Shown in pieces: positions 26,248 through 36,059 of a stretch of 64,000 nucleotides of DNA. A program made the position numbers and the translations under genes. The stretch's first letter is position 1; the number at the start of each line of letters is the position of its first letter. The notes beneath the pieces are model-generated. The model was not told where the DNA came from and did not search any database. It worked only from the letters and a program-made list of their open reading frames with translations. Where the stretch lies: assembly GCA_022447225.1 (NCBI GenBank), contig JAKVAZ010000013.1:62001-126000 (forward strand), written 5' to 3'. Source of the stretch: Fuerstiella sp. (GTDB lineage: Bacteria; Planctomycetota; Planctomycetia; Planctomycetales; Planctomycetaceae).

Positions 26248-27691
26248 TCTCACAAGATACCACGCGCGGGGACCTTTCACCGGTCACTTGGGCCTGTGTT
26301 CCCGGCGAGACATGCTTCGCAACGCTTCCAACGGATTTGGTCTGACGGCTCTGTCGTCGCTGCTGGCAGATCGTGCTTATGCGGGACTTTCTGACGGAGC
26401 TGTCCAGCACCATCCTGCCGCTGCGAAAAGTGTGATTTTCTGTTTCATGGCCGGAGGTGTTTCCCATGTTGATTCATTCGACCCAAAATCGGCTCTCGAA
26501 AAATATGATGGTCGGTCGGTTGGTGATCTGAGTCACGAAAAAAAATCGCAAAACAACGGCAGCCGTACTTGGCTGAAGAGTCCGTGGAAGTTTCGGCCCC
26601 ACGGTGAGTCGGGTATTCCTGTCAGCGAACTGTTTCCACACACAGGCGGTTGCATCGATGATATTGCGGTTGTGCGTTCGATGGTTGCAGAACTGCCGCT
26701 GCACGCAGCCGGCAATCTGTTCATGCACACCGGGCGACTGCGGGCCGGTTCCCCGAGTATTGGATCATGGATTGCCTACGGGCTTGGCAGCGAAAACCGT
26801 AACCTGCCGGGATATGTGCTGCTGGAGAATGGCAAAGTACCGCCCGGTGGACGCGAAAATTATGCCAACGGCTATCTCCCGGCAGACTTCCAGGCAACGC
26901 CGATTCGGGCACAGGGAGTTCCGGTGGAAAACATCGTTCCGGCTGGAGCATCACGAGACGTGCAGCGGGCTAAACTTGATTTTTTGGGTCGTCAGGACCG
27001 TGACTTCAGTACCGCACTGGGCAGAAGTGACGACAGTATCGAATCAGCGATTCGCAACTACGAAATGGCCTATCTGATGCAGTCATCTGTTCCCGATCTG
27101 CTGGATCTGTCAGAAGAAACACTCAGCACCCGGCAAATGTACGGTGTCGAATCTGATGACGAACAATTGCGGCTGTACGGCACCCAGTGCCTGAGAGCGA
27201 GGCGACTGGTGGAGCAGGGCGTTCGATTCGTTGAAATTACCGCAAACCCCCTGGAGATGTCTGTTGGGTCGTGGGACCAGCACGAAGATCTGAAGGCTAA
27301 CCATGAGCGCAATGCGTTGGTCGTTGACCAGCCGATTGCCGCTATGATCACTGATCTTAAATGTCGTGGCCTGCTGCAGGACACGCTGATCCTGTTTGCC
27401 GGAGAGATGGGCCGCACACCCCATACCGAGAATGGAGACGGTCGCGATCATCATGTCGGAGGGTTTTCTGTCTGGCTGGCCGGTGGCGGTATCAAAGGTG
27501 GCACTGTGCACGGCGTCACAGACGAACTTGGTATGCATTCCGTCGAAGGCATTGTGTCTGTGTTTGATCTGCACGCCACGATCCTGCACCTGCTTGGTCT
27601 GGATCATGAACGGTTGACGTACCGTTACGGAGGTCGCGACATGAGCCTCACGGACGTTCACGGCAGGGTCATTCACGAGATCATAGCGTAG
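26237..27691 (+). CDS. Tat-exported DUF1501 protein
   Basis: A 484-residue DUF1501 protein, related to the alkaline phosphatase/sulfatase fold and found next to DUF1549/DUF1553 proteins in planctomycetes. The N-terminus carries a twin-arginine signal (CSRRDMLRNASNGFGLTAL, Arg 23-24). Family features are FCFMAGGVSHVDSFDPKS, HTGRLRAGSPSIGSWIAYGLG, ARRLVEQGVRFVEI, LFAGEMGRTPHTENGDGRDH and LHATILHLLGLDHERLTYRYGGRD. The Asp and His residues of the last segments match the metal-binding positions expected for this fold. The start overlaps the end of the upstream gene, so translation is coupled and the two proteins probably act together in the periplasm. The substrate is unknown. Confidence 0.93.
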   Translation: MSDSLTRYHARGPFTGHLGLCSRRDMLRNASNGFGLTALSSLLADRAYAGLSDGAVQHHPAAAKSVIFCFMAGGVSHVDSFDPKSALEKYDGRSVGDLSHEKKSQNNGSRTWLKSPWKFRPHGESGIPVSELFPHTGGCIDDIAVVRSMVAELPLHAAGNLFMHTGRLRAGSPSIGSWIAYGLGSENRNLPGYVLLENGKVPPGGRENYANGYLPADFQATPIRAQGVPVENIVPAGASRDVQRAKLDFLGRQDRDFSTALGRSDDSIESAIRNYEMAYLMQSSVPDLLDLSEETLSTRQMYGVESDDEQLRLYGTQCLRARRLVEQGVRFVEITANPLEMSVGSWDQHEDLKANHERNALVVDQPIAAMITDLKCRGLLQDTLILFAGEMGRTPHTENGDGRDHHVGGFSVWLAGGGIKGGTVHGVTDELGMHSVEGIVSVFDLHATILHLLGLDHERLTYRYGGRDMSLTDVHGRVIHEIIA

Positions 27692-27771
27692 CCGTTTTGT
27701 GCGGCGCCGCTGTTCGAACTGTTTCTGAAGTCACAGATCGAACCCTGCAGACAGCTGTTTCTGCACAACGC

Positions 27772-28488
27772 TTATCCCGGAAAAATTCCGTCGCCGGCAA
27801 TTATGCCGTCTTTCATGTAGATCTGTCGTTTGGCTTCACGTGCGATTTCCGGTTCATGTGTCACCATGATGATGGTGCGCCCTTCGGCGTTCAGTCGATG
27901 CAGTATCTGAATAATCTCGGCGGATGTTGAGGAATCCAGGTTTCCGGTTGGCTCGTCGGCCAGAATGATCGCCGGACCGTTGACCAGTGCCCGGGCGATC
28001 GCCACTCGCTGCTGTTGTCCGCCGGACAGCTGGCTGGGACGATGATCAAGCCGGTCGCTGAGTCCAACCTGATGCGCCAGTTCCGTGCACCAGTCGATAT
28101 CTTTCCGAGTCATTCGTGGTCTGCCGGGACGATAGCTCAGCGGCATCTGGATGTTTTCCAGAACAGTAAACTGTGAAATGAGATTATAAGACTGGAAGAT
28201 AAAACCGATAAGCCTGTTGCGAATAGCCGACAGTTCGTGATCCGTAAGTGTTGAGACATCATTTCCTGCGATGACGTAGCGGCCGGAGGTCGGGCGATCG
28301 AGGCCGCCAAGAATATTCAACAGAGTGCTTTTGCCGCTGCCGGACGAACCCATGATGGCCACAAAGTCGCCGCCAGGAAATTCAGCGGTGACTCCCCGCA
28401 GTGCTTTCACGACCTGACTGCCGAGGTCGTAGTACTTGTGCAGGTTGTCAATCTGTCCGGCGAGTTCCATGAATGTAGGACCTTGCAT
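27772..28488 (-). CDS. ABC transporter ATP-binding protein (MacB/LolD type)
   Basis: A 238-residue ATPase of the MacB/LolD group of ABC systems. The Walker A motif GSSGSGKST is at residues 47-55, the signature LSGGQQQ at 154-160, and the Walker [15 protein letters not shown] at about 173-186. The H-loop MVTHEPEIA follows. It is the last gene of a four-gene minus-strand operon and starts 26 bp after the permease stop codon. In MacB of E. coli the ATPase and permease are one protein; here they are separate. It should power export through the adaptor and TolC-like protein encoded upstream. Confidence 0.95.
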   Translation of the reverse strand: MQGPTFMELAGQIDNLHKYYDLGSQVVKALRGVTAEFPGGDFVAIMGSSGSGKSTLLNILGGLDRPTSGRYVIAGNDVSTLTDHELSAIRNRLIGFIFQSYNLISQFTVLENIQMPLSYRPGRPRMTRKDIDWCTELAHQVGLSDRLDHRPSQLSGGQQQRVAIARALVNGPAIILADEPTGNLDSSTSAEIIQILHRLNAEGRTIIMVTHEPEIAREAKRQIYMKDGIIAGDGIFPG

Positions 28489-28514
28489 ACAGAGAACGGT
28501 GTTTGAAAGACGCG

Positions 28515-29855
28515 TTATTCGTGCCGGAGCGCTTCAATGGGATCCATGAGTGCTGCACGTCGCGCCGGATACAGACCAAACAAAACGCCGACTCCAACAG
28601 AAATAAAAAATGCGGCCATGATTGACCACGGTGCAATGATGGGTTGCAGCTGCTGAATGGTGGGTGGAAGAGATCGCCAGACCTCCGGACGCCAGTTCTC
28701 TATTGCCCACAGAACAGCAAAGGTTGCCGGCCCGCACAAAAAACCACAAACGACACCGACAATTCCGCCTAGACCGGACAGGACCATCGTTTCCGCGAGG
28801 AACTGTTCAATGATGTCGGTCTGACTGGCCCCCATGGCACGCCTCACGCCAATTTCTCTGGTACGTTCCGTTACTGTCGCCAGCATGATATTCATGATTC
28901 CGATCCCGCCGACCAGCAGAGAAATTCCGGCGATGACGACCAGCAGGACGTTGAACATCTTTCTGAGCATTTCGGCCTGCTTCAGAAGCTCTTTGGGAAC
29001 CGTGATCGAGAAGTCACTCTTGCTGCCGTGATATTTATCAAGCAGAACCTCAATAATGTCGGATGCATCGTCGACATCGGACAGGTCACCAACGGTTGCA
29101 GTAATCTGGCTGAGTTCAACCAGTTCGCCCTCCATGCTGCCTGTTCTGGATGTTACGATCTGGTCACCGATTCGGGAACGAAACGTTGACAGGGGAATAT
29201 AAACGTCCTGGTTGTAATCACGGCCTTCAAGGCTGCTGCCAATGGAAGCAGACGGCATGCGACTCTTTGTCTGTCCGACGACAAGGTAAACGTCCACTCG
29301 ATTGTTGGCTGTGATTTCGATCGTTTTACCAACGGGGTTTTCATAGCCAAACAGCAAATCCGCGGTTTCGGCAGCAATGACGGCTATGTTCTGACGTTCT
29401 TCGACGTCGTGGTCTGTCAGAATCCGACCTCGTACACTGCTCAGAGAATTGATGTCGAACCACGCGGCCGTGCATCCAATCAGGTGGACGTCAGCATCAC
29501 GGGTTCCGGCCCGGACATTGCTGATGATTTCCCGCATCGGGACCGCGCGTTTGATCGTTGGAACTCCGTCCATGATTCGATCGTAGTCGTTTCTGGTCAG
29601 TCCGTACTCCACAATGATACTACGACCTGAGGATGAACTCGCCGACGGCTTGACACTCTTAAGGATAATGTTTGTTGCGCCAAGTTCCTTGATCTGCTGC
29701 TGAGCCTGATAGCTCACACCCTCTCCCAGTGCGACCAGCCAGATGACGGCCGTGACTCCGATCAGGATTCCCAGCACCGCCAGACCGGCGCGCAGTTTAT
29801 GCAGCAGAAGGCTCTTGAAACTGTAAAGCAGTGTGTGGACAAGTCGTTGGAACAC
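28515..29855 (-). CDS. ABC transporter permease (MacB/FtsX type)
   Basis: A 446-residue permease. It has a first membrane helix at about 20-45 (GLAVLGILIGVTAVIWLVAL) followed by a large periplasmic MacB core domain of about 230 residues (GATNIILKSVKP, GRILTDHDVEERQNIAVIAA, SVRGRI). Three C-terminal helices of the FtsX domain follow, beginning with FNVLLVVIAGISLLVGGIGI and including the loop REIGVRRAMGASQTDI. The start is GTG at 29855. It is separated by 154 bp from the adaptor gene and by 26 bp from the ATPase gene. Together they form a tripartite type of pump, whose substrate (lipoprotein, peptide, toxin or macrolide-like molecule) cannot be told from the sequence. Confidence 0.94.
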   Translation of the reverse strand: MFQRLVHTLLYSFKSLLLHKLRAGLAVLGILIGVTAVIWLVALGEGVSYQAQQQIKELGATNIILKSVKPSASSSSGRSIIVEYGLTRNDYDRIMDGVPTIKRAVPMREIISNVRAGTRDADVHLIGCTAAWFDINSLSSVRGRILTDHDVEERQNIAVIAAETADLLFGYENPVGKTIEITANNRVDVYLVVGQTKSRMPSASIGSSLEGRDYNQDVYIPLSTFRSRIGDQIVTSRTGSMEGELVELSQITATVGDLSDVDDASDIIEVLLDKYHGSKSDFSITVPKELLKQAEMLRKMFNVLLVVIAGISLLVGGIGIMNIMLATVTERTREIGVRRAMGASQTDIIEQFLAETMVLSGLGGIVGVVCGFLCGPATFAVLWAIENWRPEVWRSLPPTIQQLQPIIAPWSIMAAFFISVGVGVLFGLYPARRAALMDPIEALRHE

Positions 29856-30009
29856 AGAATACGACCTTGTTGCGACGATAATTTTTCCGATGGTATCTCG
29901 ACGGTCCGAAAAACAAACCGTCCGTGTTGTGGACAGGTAAGATTCTTCGTGTTTCGGCCTGGCCCCGACTTACTGTCGGCGGCTTTCCCTCAATTTCGAC
30001 CTGCAAATC

Positions 30010-32037
30010 TCAGCGTCCACGTTGCTGTCGCAATTCTTCAATTTCCTTGTTTGTGATTCCACCGTCGCCATCGGTGTCCATGCGGTCAAAGAAAGACCGC
30101 ATACGCTCCGGAGCTTCTTCTTTGGAGACTTGACCATCGCCATTGCTGTCGTACTGCATCAGATCGAAGCCTCCTCCCGCATTACCGGGGCGACCGCGAT
30201 CCGATGTCCCGTCCCTATCAGCGGGTTGTGTACCGGGAGGTCGTCCTGCACCACCACCGGCAAATCGTCGTCGACTTTCAAGCATCGTGTCGGTTTCTGT
30301 TTCATTCAGCGCACCGTCTCCGTCTGAGTCCACGTGACTGAACCAGAATTGCGCAGACCGCTGAGACTGTTCATCCAGTTCCGACTGCGCAACCTTGCCA
30401 TCACCATCTTTGTCATACTGAGCGATGTACTCCCGTCCCGTTTCCGGCAGCGTGCTCTGTCCGCCGGAAGTGGAACGTGACGTACTGTTTTCAGTCCGGG
30501 TGGCTGCCGGACCTTCCGAACCGGACCGTGGTTCGCCGGTTTCGTCCGGTGTGTTTTCACTGCCGAACTGTGATCGGTCTCGTTCGGAATCCCCCTGAGG
30601 CGCCTCTCTGACAGCTTCGTCGATGACGGTTCTTGGATTCCGCAGTACTTGATCGCCTTCGTCCACACCCTCGAGCACTTCGACGATCTTGTCGTTGGTG
30701 CGGCCGAGCTCCAGTTCCTGTTTGTGAATTCCATCGTCTTTGTTGACCCAGCAGAAGTACGACTCTCGCTGTTCCACAACCGACGACACAGGCACTGTCA
30801 GCACATCCTTCAGATTGGCAACGAGAATCTCCACATGGGCCGTCATACCAGGACGCAGAGTCATCGACTCTCCTTCAATTGCCACAATTGTTGCATATTC
30901 TTTGACATTCGCTGAAAAGAAACTGGTGGGTTCCGGCTGGCTGGCTACGGAAACCACGTGTCCCCTGTATTCGACATCCTGGATCACGATTCGAGCCGGC
31001 ATTCCGGATTGCAGCTGATCAATTTTTGATTCATGGACAGTCACCCGCACCTGCATCCGTGACAGGTCGGGCAGTCGGATGATTGTCTGTCGTTCGCGAA
31101 TGGTGGCCCCTTCCTCAATCTGGACGTCCTGGTTGCCACGAAAGCGACTGCGACCGGTATTATTGGCGTACACAACCATTCCATTTTGCGGCGCCTGAAT
31201 CACACAGTTTTCAAACTGCTTTCTGAGTCGTTCCAGGCGGGCTTTTTCCAGGTCGAATGCTGCCTGATTTGCCCGAGCCTGTGCCGCAGCCGCTTCTCGT
31301 TTTGCTTCCAGGTCTTTAAGGGTTTTTTCCTTTGTGAACTCGACGAGCACTTTTCTCCGGGTTTCTGCTGCTTCCAGATCAAGCGTTGTTCGTTCGACAG
31401 CAAACTGATCGGCCTCACGCTGCAGCGAAGTTGCGAACCCCTTACGCACCATTTTCTTTGTGAACACCAGGAGACTCTCGGCGGACCGCAGATTTTCCTG
31501 TGCAATCCGAATATCCGCTTCAGCCTGCTTCAACTCCTCAACAAAAGTTCCTTCCCGGTATTCGTTGACGGCGAGGATGGCAGCCTCATGATCTTCGGCA
31601 GTCTGTATTTTTGTGGCATTCGCATTTTCAAAAGTGATCTTTTGTGAGTTCAGCTGGTCCTCGATGTTTGACGTATCAAGCCGAACGATTTCATCGCCGG
31701 CTTTGACCGTCGTGCCATCTTCAATGATCCACAGAATCGTACTGCCGCCACTGATCGAACATTTTACGTCAATGTTGTCCGCACTTTCGACGTTTCCGTC
31801 TTCGTTGACTGTTACGAGAATGTCATCTCTGGCGACGGTATACAGCAGAATTCCATTTTCTCCGTCGTTCGCGATACTCCCGCCAAGGGTGGCCCAGACG
31901 AAGGCTCCCCCGCCGATCAGGCCAAACAGCAGCAGTAATCCGATTGCTGTGGTACCACTGCTCCCTCGACGGTGTGATGCCTGTAAGGCACGTTTTTGCA
32001 CCTGTGGTTCGAAAGTTTTCATAACAGTGGTTCCCAT
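30010..32037 (-). CDS. MacA/HlyD-type export adaptor with C-terminal EF-hand domain
   Basis: A 675-residue periplasmic adaptor. One N-terminal membrane helix (GLLLLFGLIGGGAFVWATLG) is followed by the barrel-sandwich domain (VESADNIDVKCSISGGSTIL, IEDGTTVKAGDEIVRLDTSN), a long coiled coil from about residue 125 to 275, and the beta-barrel and membrane-proximal domains (LSRMQVRVTVHESKI, TLRPGMTAHVEI). This makes about 470 residues, the usual family size. The extra 200 residues are a Ser/Gly-rich linker and four canonical EF-hand calcium loops starting near residues 542, 570, 630 and 654 (DKDGDGKVAQSE, DSDGDGALNETE, DSNGDGQVSKEE, DTDGDGGITNKE). The gene lies between the TolC-like gene and the permease gene on the same strand, so it belongs to that export complex. 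The EF-hand tail suggests calcium-dependent assembly or gating. Confidence 0.94.
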   Translation of the reverse strand: MGTTVMKTFEPQVQKRALQASHRRGSSGTTAIGLLLLFGLIGGGAFVWATLGGSIANDGENGILLYTVARDDILVTVNEDGNVESADNIDVKCSISGGSTILWIIEDGTTVKAGDEIVRLDTSNIEDQLNSQKITFENANATKIQTAEDHEAAILAVNEYREGTFVEELKQAEADIRIAQENLRSAESLLVFTKKMVRKGFATSLQREADQFAVERTTLDLEAAETRRKVLVEFTKEKTLKDLEAKREAAAAQARANQAAFDLEKARLERLRKQFENCVIQAPQNGMVVYANNTGRSRFRGNQDVQIEEGATIRERQTIIRLPDLSRMQVRVTVHESKIDQLQSGMPARIVIQDVEYRGHVVSVASQPEPTSFFSANVKEYATIVAIEGESMTLRPGMTAHVEILVANLKDVLTVPVSSVVEQRESYFCWVNKDDGIHKQELELGRTNDKIVEVLEGVDEGDQVLRNPRTVIDEAVREAPQGDSERDRSQFGSENTPDETGEPRSGSEGPAATRTENSTSRSTSGGQSTLPETGREYIAQYDKDGDGKVAQSELDEQSQRSAQFWFSHVDSDGDGALNETETDTMLESRRRFAGGGAGRPPGTQPADRDGTSDRGRPGNAGGGFDLMQYDSNGDGQVSKEEAPERMRSFFDRMDTDGDGGITNKEIEELRQQRGR

Positions 32038-32166
32038 GCCGGCGATGCGGAAGGATTGCGCAGCTCAGAGACGTCTGCGCGTACAGAGACTTCCGTATTC
32101 TACGGTCCGGATAACCGGAAGTGTATCAGAACAAAGCTCGGACAGACGATTTCGCTGCCGGTGTTT

Positions 32167-35055
32167 TCATTTGGTTCCGGACGTTGTGGACAGCGACAAA
32201 TTGAGATCTTCCCGGAATCCCATCTGACCTCGGTTGCCTGATGAGCCCGGCATTATATCTGCTTCAGGTGTGTTTTCTGACAGTGCAGTCGTTCGATATT
32301 CGGATTCGAAAACGCGACGGGCAATTTGCCTTCCTGCTCTCCCGTTCATCGCCTGGCGGGATTCGCCAGCAGAAGAACCTGTACGGCTGTTGTTCTGCAT
32401 GAACTCCGGATCCTGTTGAACTTTTCCTGTGGAGGCCTGTTCACTGTCCGCATGTTGACGTTCCGGCGGGAGCCACTGATGCGGGACCGCCGGCGGCAGT
32501 TGCTGATTCTCGCCTGCTGCTTCAGCAGGCGACAGGAGTTCATGAATCGGTACGTCAATCCATAATCCACCGGCGTCGATCTGCATGATTCCGAGTTCTC
32601 GGTAGAGCTGCATCCGGGTTGCGTGGTAGTTGAGCCACACACTCATCAGATTGTTTTGTGAATTTCGAAGGTCGGAGAGTGCGAACAAAAGATTTTGTGC
32701 GAGCGTTGGACCAAACGACTGTGGAAGCTGCCCGGGTTCGGCGGGTGGCACTGGCTGATTCAGTGCCTCGCGGGTCTGATCAACGCGACGAATCGCGATC
32801 GCCACAGCGCGACGCTGAATTTCCAGATTGTTGTACAACTGTTTGAGGCCACGGATCAAATCCCGAGTGTTTTGCATGATTTGATCTTCAAACTGGATCA
32901 TCTGTCTTCTGGCCTGCTGATATTCCACCAACTGCTGTCGGAAACTATTGCGTTCCAGCAGTCGGGTCAGAGGCGGATCCAGACGTACTGACGCACTTAG
33001 AGATCCCGTTTGTCCGTCGAATTTCACCGGGTTGCTTCGACGTGTACTCATGTCACCGTCGAACCGAATACTCAGATCAGATTTCAATGCGTTGGCATTA
33101 AACTCGATCAGTCGCCATGAATCGACGAGTGCTGCCCGGTTATTCATCCAGTCCAGTCGGTTGGTGCGGGCGATTTCCAGTGCCGTTTCCGATGTCAGAT
33201 CAATCGGATCAACCATGATCATTTCCAGACGAGTGCGTGCCTGAACCAGGGATCCTTCACCAAGAATGGCACCAACTTCGTTCAGAACTTCCACAACGCC
33301 GTCAGCGACGGTCTCACGACGGTCTTCCGTCAGGCTGGATGCCAGTTTCTCGAGCTGCGAACCGGTCTGCAGCAGCCGATCCTGAAGTGACACAAGTTCG
33401 GTCTCCAGCCTCTCTCGCAGGCCTTTGAGTTGCCGAAGTTCTTTACCACGTAGAGTCGGGCTCCGTTCCGGAACCACCTGATCGAGAGCCTGAAGTTCTG
33501 ACGGCAGTTGTTCCAGGTGCTCACCCACGAGTTTCACAAATCTGCGGACCTGGGTAAATGCGGACTTCAGCTGCTCGTCAGCCGGACGTTCCGGCAATTC
33601 TCCAAAGTTTCCGATATAGGCGGTGATTTGTGTCTGCAGCTCAGTCAGCTCAGGAGCAATGAGCTGAAACTGACGGATGATCGTATCGTCCGGCGTCAGT
33701 TCCAGATTCGGCGGCAATCCCAGTGTGGTGCGTTTGAATCGGTCCTGCGTGGTCGCAAAGGCGTTGAGTGACTGAAGCAGATTGGCGCGTTCGGTTTCAA
33801 TATTTTGGCGGAACTGATCCACCTGCGCAATATCAATCAGGCCTGCTTCCAGGTTGGATTCCAGCAGCGCCAGGGTCTGGAGTTGGGCATTCAGGCTGTC
33901 TTCCGTGTTACGAATCTGCTGAATCTGCTGAAGCAATCCCATAAATCCTCCAACTGTTCCGGCCCCACCACCGGCGAATCCGGCCCCGCCGTCAGCTCCT
34001 CCGGTGCCCCCGCCTCCTCCTCCGAATGCGCGACCGAACCCTGTTGCATCGCCGACGCCGCCGAAACCGCCTTGTCCCTGGCCGGAAAATCCGGTGAGCC
34101 CGGTTCCTCCCTGAAAGCCGCCTCGTCGCTGCGGCCCGCTGACACCCAAATCACCGATGGCCACTCGGGTGAAAAATCCCTGACGATATCGCTGCAGTGA
34201 CCTGAGATTGCCCAGTAACGCTCGTTCAGCAATCGTCAGTCGTTCGAGCTCAAACTCTCGTCCTCCGGCCCTTAAAAGTGGCTGTAAAAACGTGAAACCA
34301 AGGGTTGATTGTGCGGTACTGGAATCCGGTCCGAAAAATTCCCACGTAAATGAATTTGCAAAATCGACGAGGAGCTGTCCGCCGGTCGCCATTCGACGAT
34401 TGAACGTGGCAGGACTGAAACCCGAATCTGTGTTAATTGCCAGAAGGTTACTTTCTCCGCCTGGACGTTTCCTGCCGAGATGTGTGGAGCTGATTCCTGT
34501 TCCGCCAAAGAACTGCACGTCGTACCGGAATCGTTCCGAACTGACATCCAGAGCCGAAAAATAAAGTGTTTCCAGCTGTTCCTGCCAGTCAGGAGAATGG
34601 ATCAGTGCCAGTTTCACCGAATCTTCCAGCGTGAACAACATCTCACCCTGTTCATTACGAACGGTCGCACTGTCGAGGTACTGTTTCCAGTAGGGATTTT
34701 CCAGATCAGTGATGTTGCCGTTGGCGTGCCATTTGTCCCAGTGTTTCTTCCCGTCGAGGCAGTGCATCAGCCGATGGGCTGTCGGATCATCGGGAGGCAT
34801 CGGTGGGTGATCAGGGTCGTACATGTCGGCATAGCGACTTCTGTGGTCGACATCGATGTTGAAATTGCGCAGCCCCCAGCGAGCGTCGTTCGACTTTTCT
34901 TCAATCAGGCATGCGACTTCATGATCTGCCTGCAGACGATAATGCTCTCGGGCACAACCCGACAGGAACAGTGCACACATACCCACAGCACTCGTGACCA
35001 AGGTCTGCGTAAAACGCAGCGCTGCCTCACGATCAGATACATATTTCGCGAACAT
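32167..35055 (-). CDS. Outsized TolC-like outer-membrane lipoprotein
   Basis: A 962-residue outer-membrane efflux protein, about twice the length of E. coli TolC. The start is taken as the ATG at 35055, because it gives a signal peptide ending in the lipobox LFLSGC with the lipidated cysteine at residue 34; the frame is open to 35106. The TolC features are long amphipathic helices and repeated halves: ALIHSPDWQEQLETLYFSAL, the strand-rich GFTFLQPLLRAGGREFELER and the second-half SLSASVRLDPPLTRLLERN. A glycine-rich low-complexity insertion sits around residues 305-380, and an extra helical domain of about 250 residues follows. The C-terminal 100 residues are Gln/Ser-rich and disordered. It is the first gene of the operon with the adaptor, permease and ATPase, so it should be the exit channel of that pump. 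Confidence 0.9.
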   Translation of the reverse strand: MFAKYVSDREAALRFTQTLVTSAVGMCALFLSGCAREHYRLQADHEVACLIEEKSNDARWGLRNFNIDVDHRSRYADMYDPDHPPMPPDDPTAHRLMHCLDGKKHWDKWHANGNITDLENPYWKQYLDSATVRNEQGEMLFTLEDSVKLALIHSPDWQEQLETLYFSALDVSSERFRYDVQFFGGTGISSTHLGRKRPGGESNLLAINTDSGFSPATFNRRMATGGQLLVDFANSFTWEFFGPDSSTAQSTLGFTFLQPLLRAGGREFELERLTIAERALLGNLRSLQRYRQGFFTRVAIGDLGVSGPQRRGGFQGGTGLTGFSGQGQGGFGGVGDATGFGRAFGGGGGGTGGADGGAGFAGGGAGTVGGFMGLLQQIQQIRNTEDSLNAQLQTLALLESNLEAGLIDIAQVDQFRQNIETERANLLQSLNAFATTQDRFKRTTLGLPPNLELTPDDTIIRQFQLIAPELTELQTQITAYIGNFGELPERPADEQLKSAFTQVRRFVKLVGEHLEQLPSELQALDQVVPERSPTLRGKELRQLKGLRERLETELVSLQDRLLQTGSQLEKLASSLTEDRRETVADGVVEVLNEVGAILGEGSLVQARTRLEMIMVDPIDLTSETALEIARTNRLDWMNNRAALVDSWRLIEFNANALKSDLSIRFDGDMSTRRSNPVKFDGQTGSLSASVRLDPPLTRLLERNSFRQQLVEYQQARRQMIQFEDQIMQNTRDLIRGLKQLYNNLEIQRRAVAIAIRRVDQTREALNQPVPPAEPGQLPQSFGPTLAQNLLFALSDLRNSQNNLMSVWLNYHATRMQLYRELGIMQIDAGGLWIDVPIHELLSPAEAAGENQQLPPAVPHQWLPPERQHADSEQASTGKVQQDPEFMQNNSRTGSSAGESRQAMNGRAGRQIARRVFESEYRTTALSENTPEADIMPGSSGNRGQMGFREDLNLSLSTTSGTK

Positions 35056-35611
35056 TAGTGACGAGTGTTTCGATCGTTGACCGCAGTTGTGGCAATTCTG
35101 AACCACTTCTGTCCCCCCCTGAACAGAATATCAGCGGCGCTTACACTACGTTGTTGCGCCGATATGTTTGCCACCAGTTACCCCTTGGCTGGCACGCAAA
35201 CCGTCATCGTTTTTGTGCTGTTTGCTCATTTCTAAGCGAACAGTAGACTTTCGGCACGCCGGAAAACGTCAGTTTGGCCAGGAGATGGCTTTGCCAGATC
35301 CTCATGATGATTACGGACGCGCAAGCTATGAGTAGCAATCGGCGTTCTGAATTTACCTGCTTGAATGAATATGTGGGTTGAACGGTCTGTGACGGGTTCT
35401 GCGTATGCCGTTCCCGGTTCTGCTGTAGGCTGGAATACACCGGACCCCGCTGTATCAGCAGGCATTGCCGGATCAACGGGGACTCTGGCACGTGTGCATC
35501 GGTTGACCGGTCGTCATTAGACGGACGATACCGTTGCCGTTGCCGGTGACTATTTGTCTGTCGACGTCGGTCCGGACGAAAGAGGTGCACGGATGCCGCC
35601 ACTTGTGCTGT
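35056..35611. other. Intergenic region upstream of the export operon
   Basis: These 556 bp lie between the stop of the DUF35 gene and the start of the TolC-like gene. They should hold the export-operon promoter and the end of the acyl-CoA gene transcript. Open frames here on either strand have no protein-like features. I see no tRNA and no convincing terminator. Confidence 0.5.
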
Positions 35612-36055
35612 TCAGCGGTTCTCTCTTTCGTCTGGCATCGAGCGCGGCCGGAAGGTCACAACCGATTTGGCACTGGATACCGCCTTTGCATCGTGAAACA
35701 CGATTTCCACAGGCATACCAGTGGAAATTGATTTTGGGTCCTGTGTGTTGACACCTTCAATCCGGGCAACAACACGAACGTTTTCATCGAGTTGCACAAC
35801 ACCCGTGCAACAGGGATTCGTTCGGCCGTAGCCTTCTTCTTCGAGTGCCGGGGGCGGAACAGAGATGCAGGTCGCTGCCACCAGCCTTCCGGTTCCTTTC
35901 ATTTCTGTCCATTCCATCTCCCAGCTGCGGCATTTGGGACAGTAGCATCGTGGCGGTACGAAATGGACAGAACAGGACAGGCACCTGGATCCCATGAATC
36001 TGCGTGCAGCGAGAAATTCAGCGAAGGAATGGTCGCTGAAGGGGTGAGTTTTCAA
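35612..36055 (-). CDS. DUF35 zinc-ribbon/OB-fold protein, thiolase partner
   Basis: A 147-residue protein of the DUF35 (ChsH2-like) family, which binds thiolase-superfamily enzymes and acyl-CoA. The zinc ribbon is CLSCSVHFVPPRCYCPKC, a C-x2-C and C-x2-C pair, and an OB-fold follows (GTGRLVAATCISVPPPALEE, VVQLDENVRVVARIEG, GMPVEIVFHD). The open frame extends upstream to 36217, but the extra residues overlap the thiolase gene and look out of frame. The TTG at 36055 lies 4 bases after the thiolase stop codon with GGAG eight bases before it, so it is the best start. The tight spacing indicates a thiolase-DUF35 complex, as known for steroid and lipid-transfer thiolases. Confidence 0.87.
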   Translation of the reverse strand: MKTHPFSDHSFAEFLAARRFMGSRCLSCSVHFVPPRCYCPKCRSWEMEWTEMKGTGRLVAATCISVPPPALEEEGYGRTNPCCTGVVQLDENVRVVARIEGVNTQDPKSISTGMPVEIVFHDAKAVSSAKSVVTFRPRSMPDERENR

Positions 36056-36059
36056 TCGG

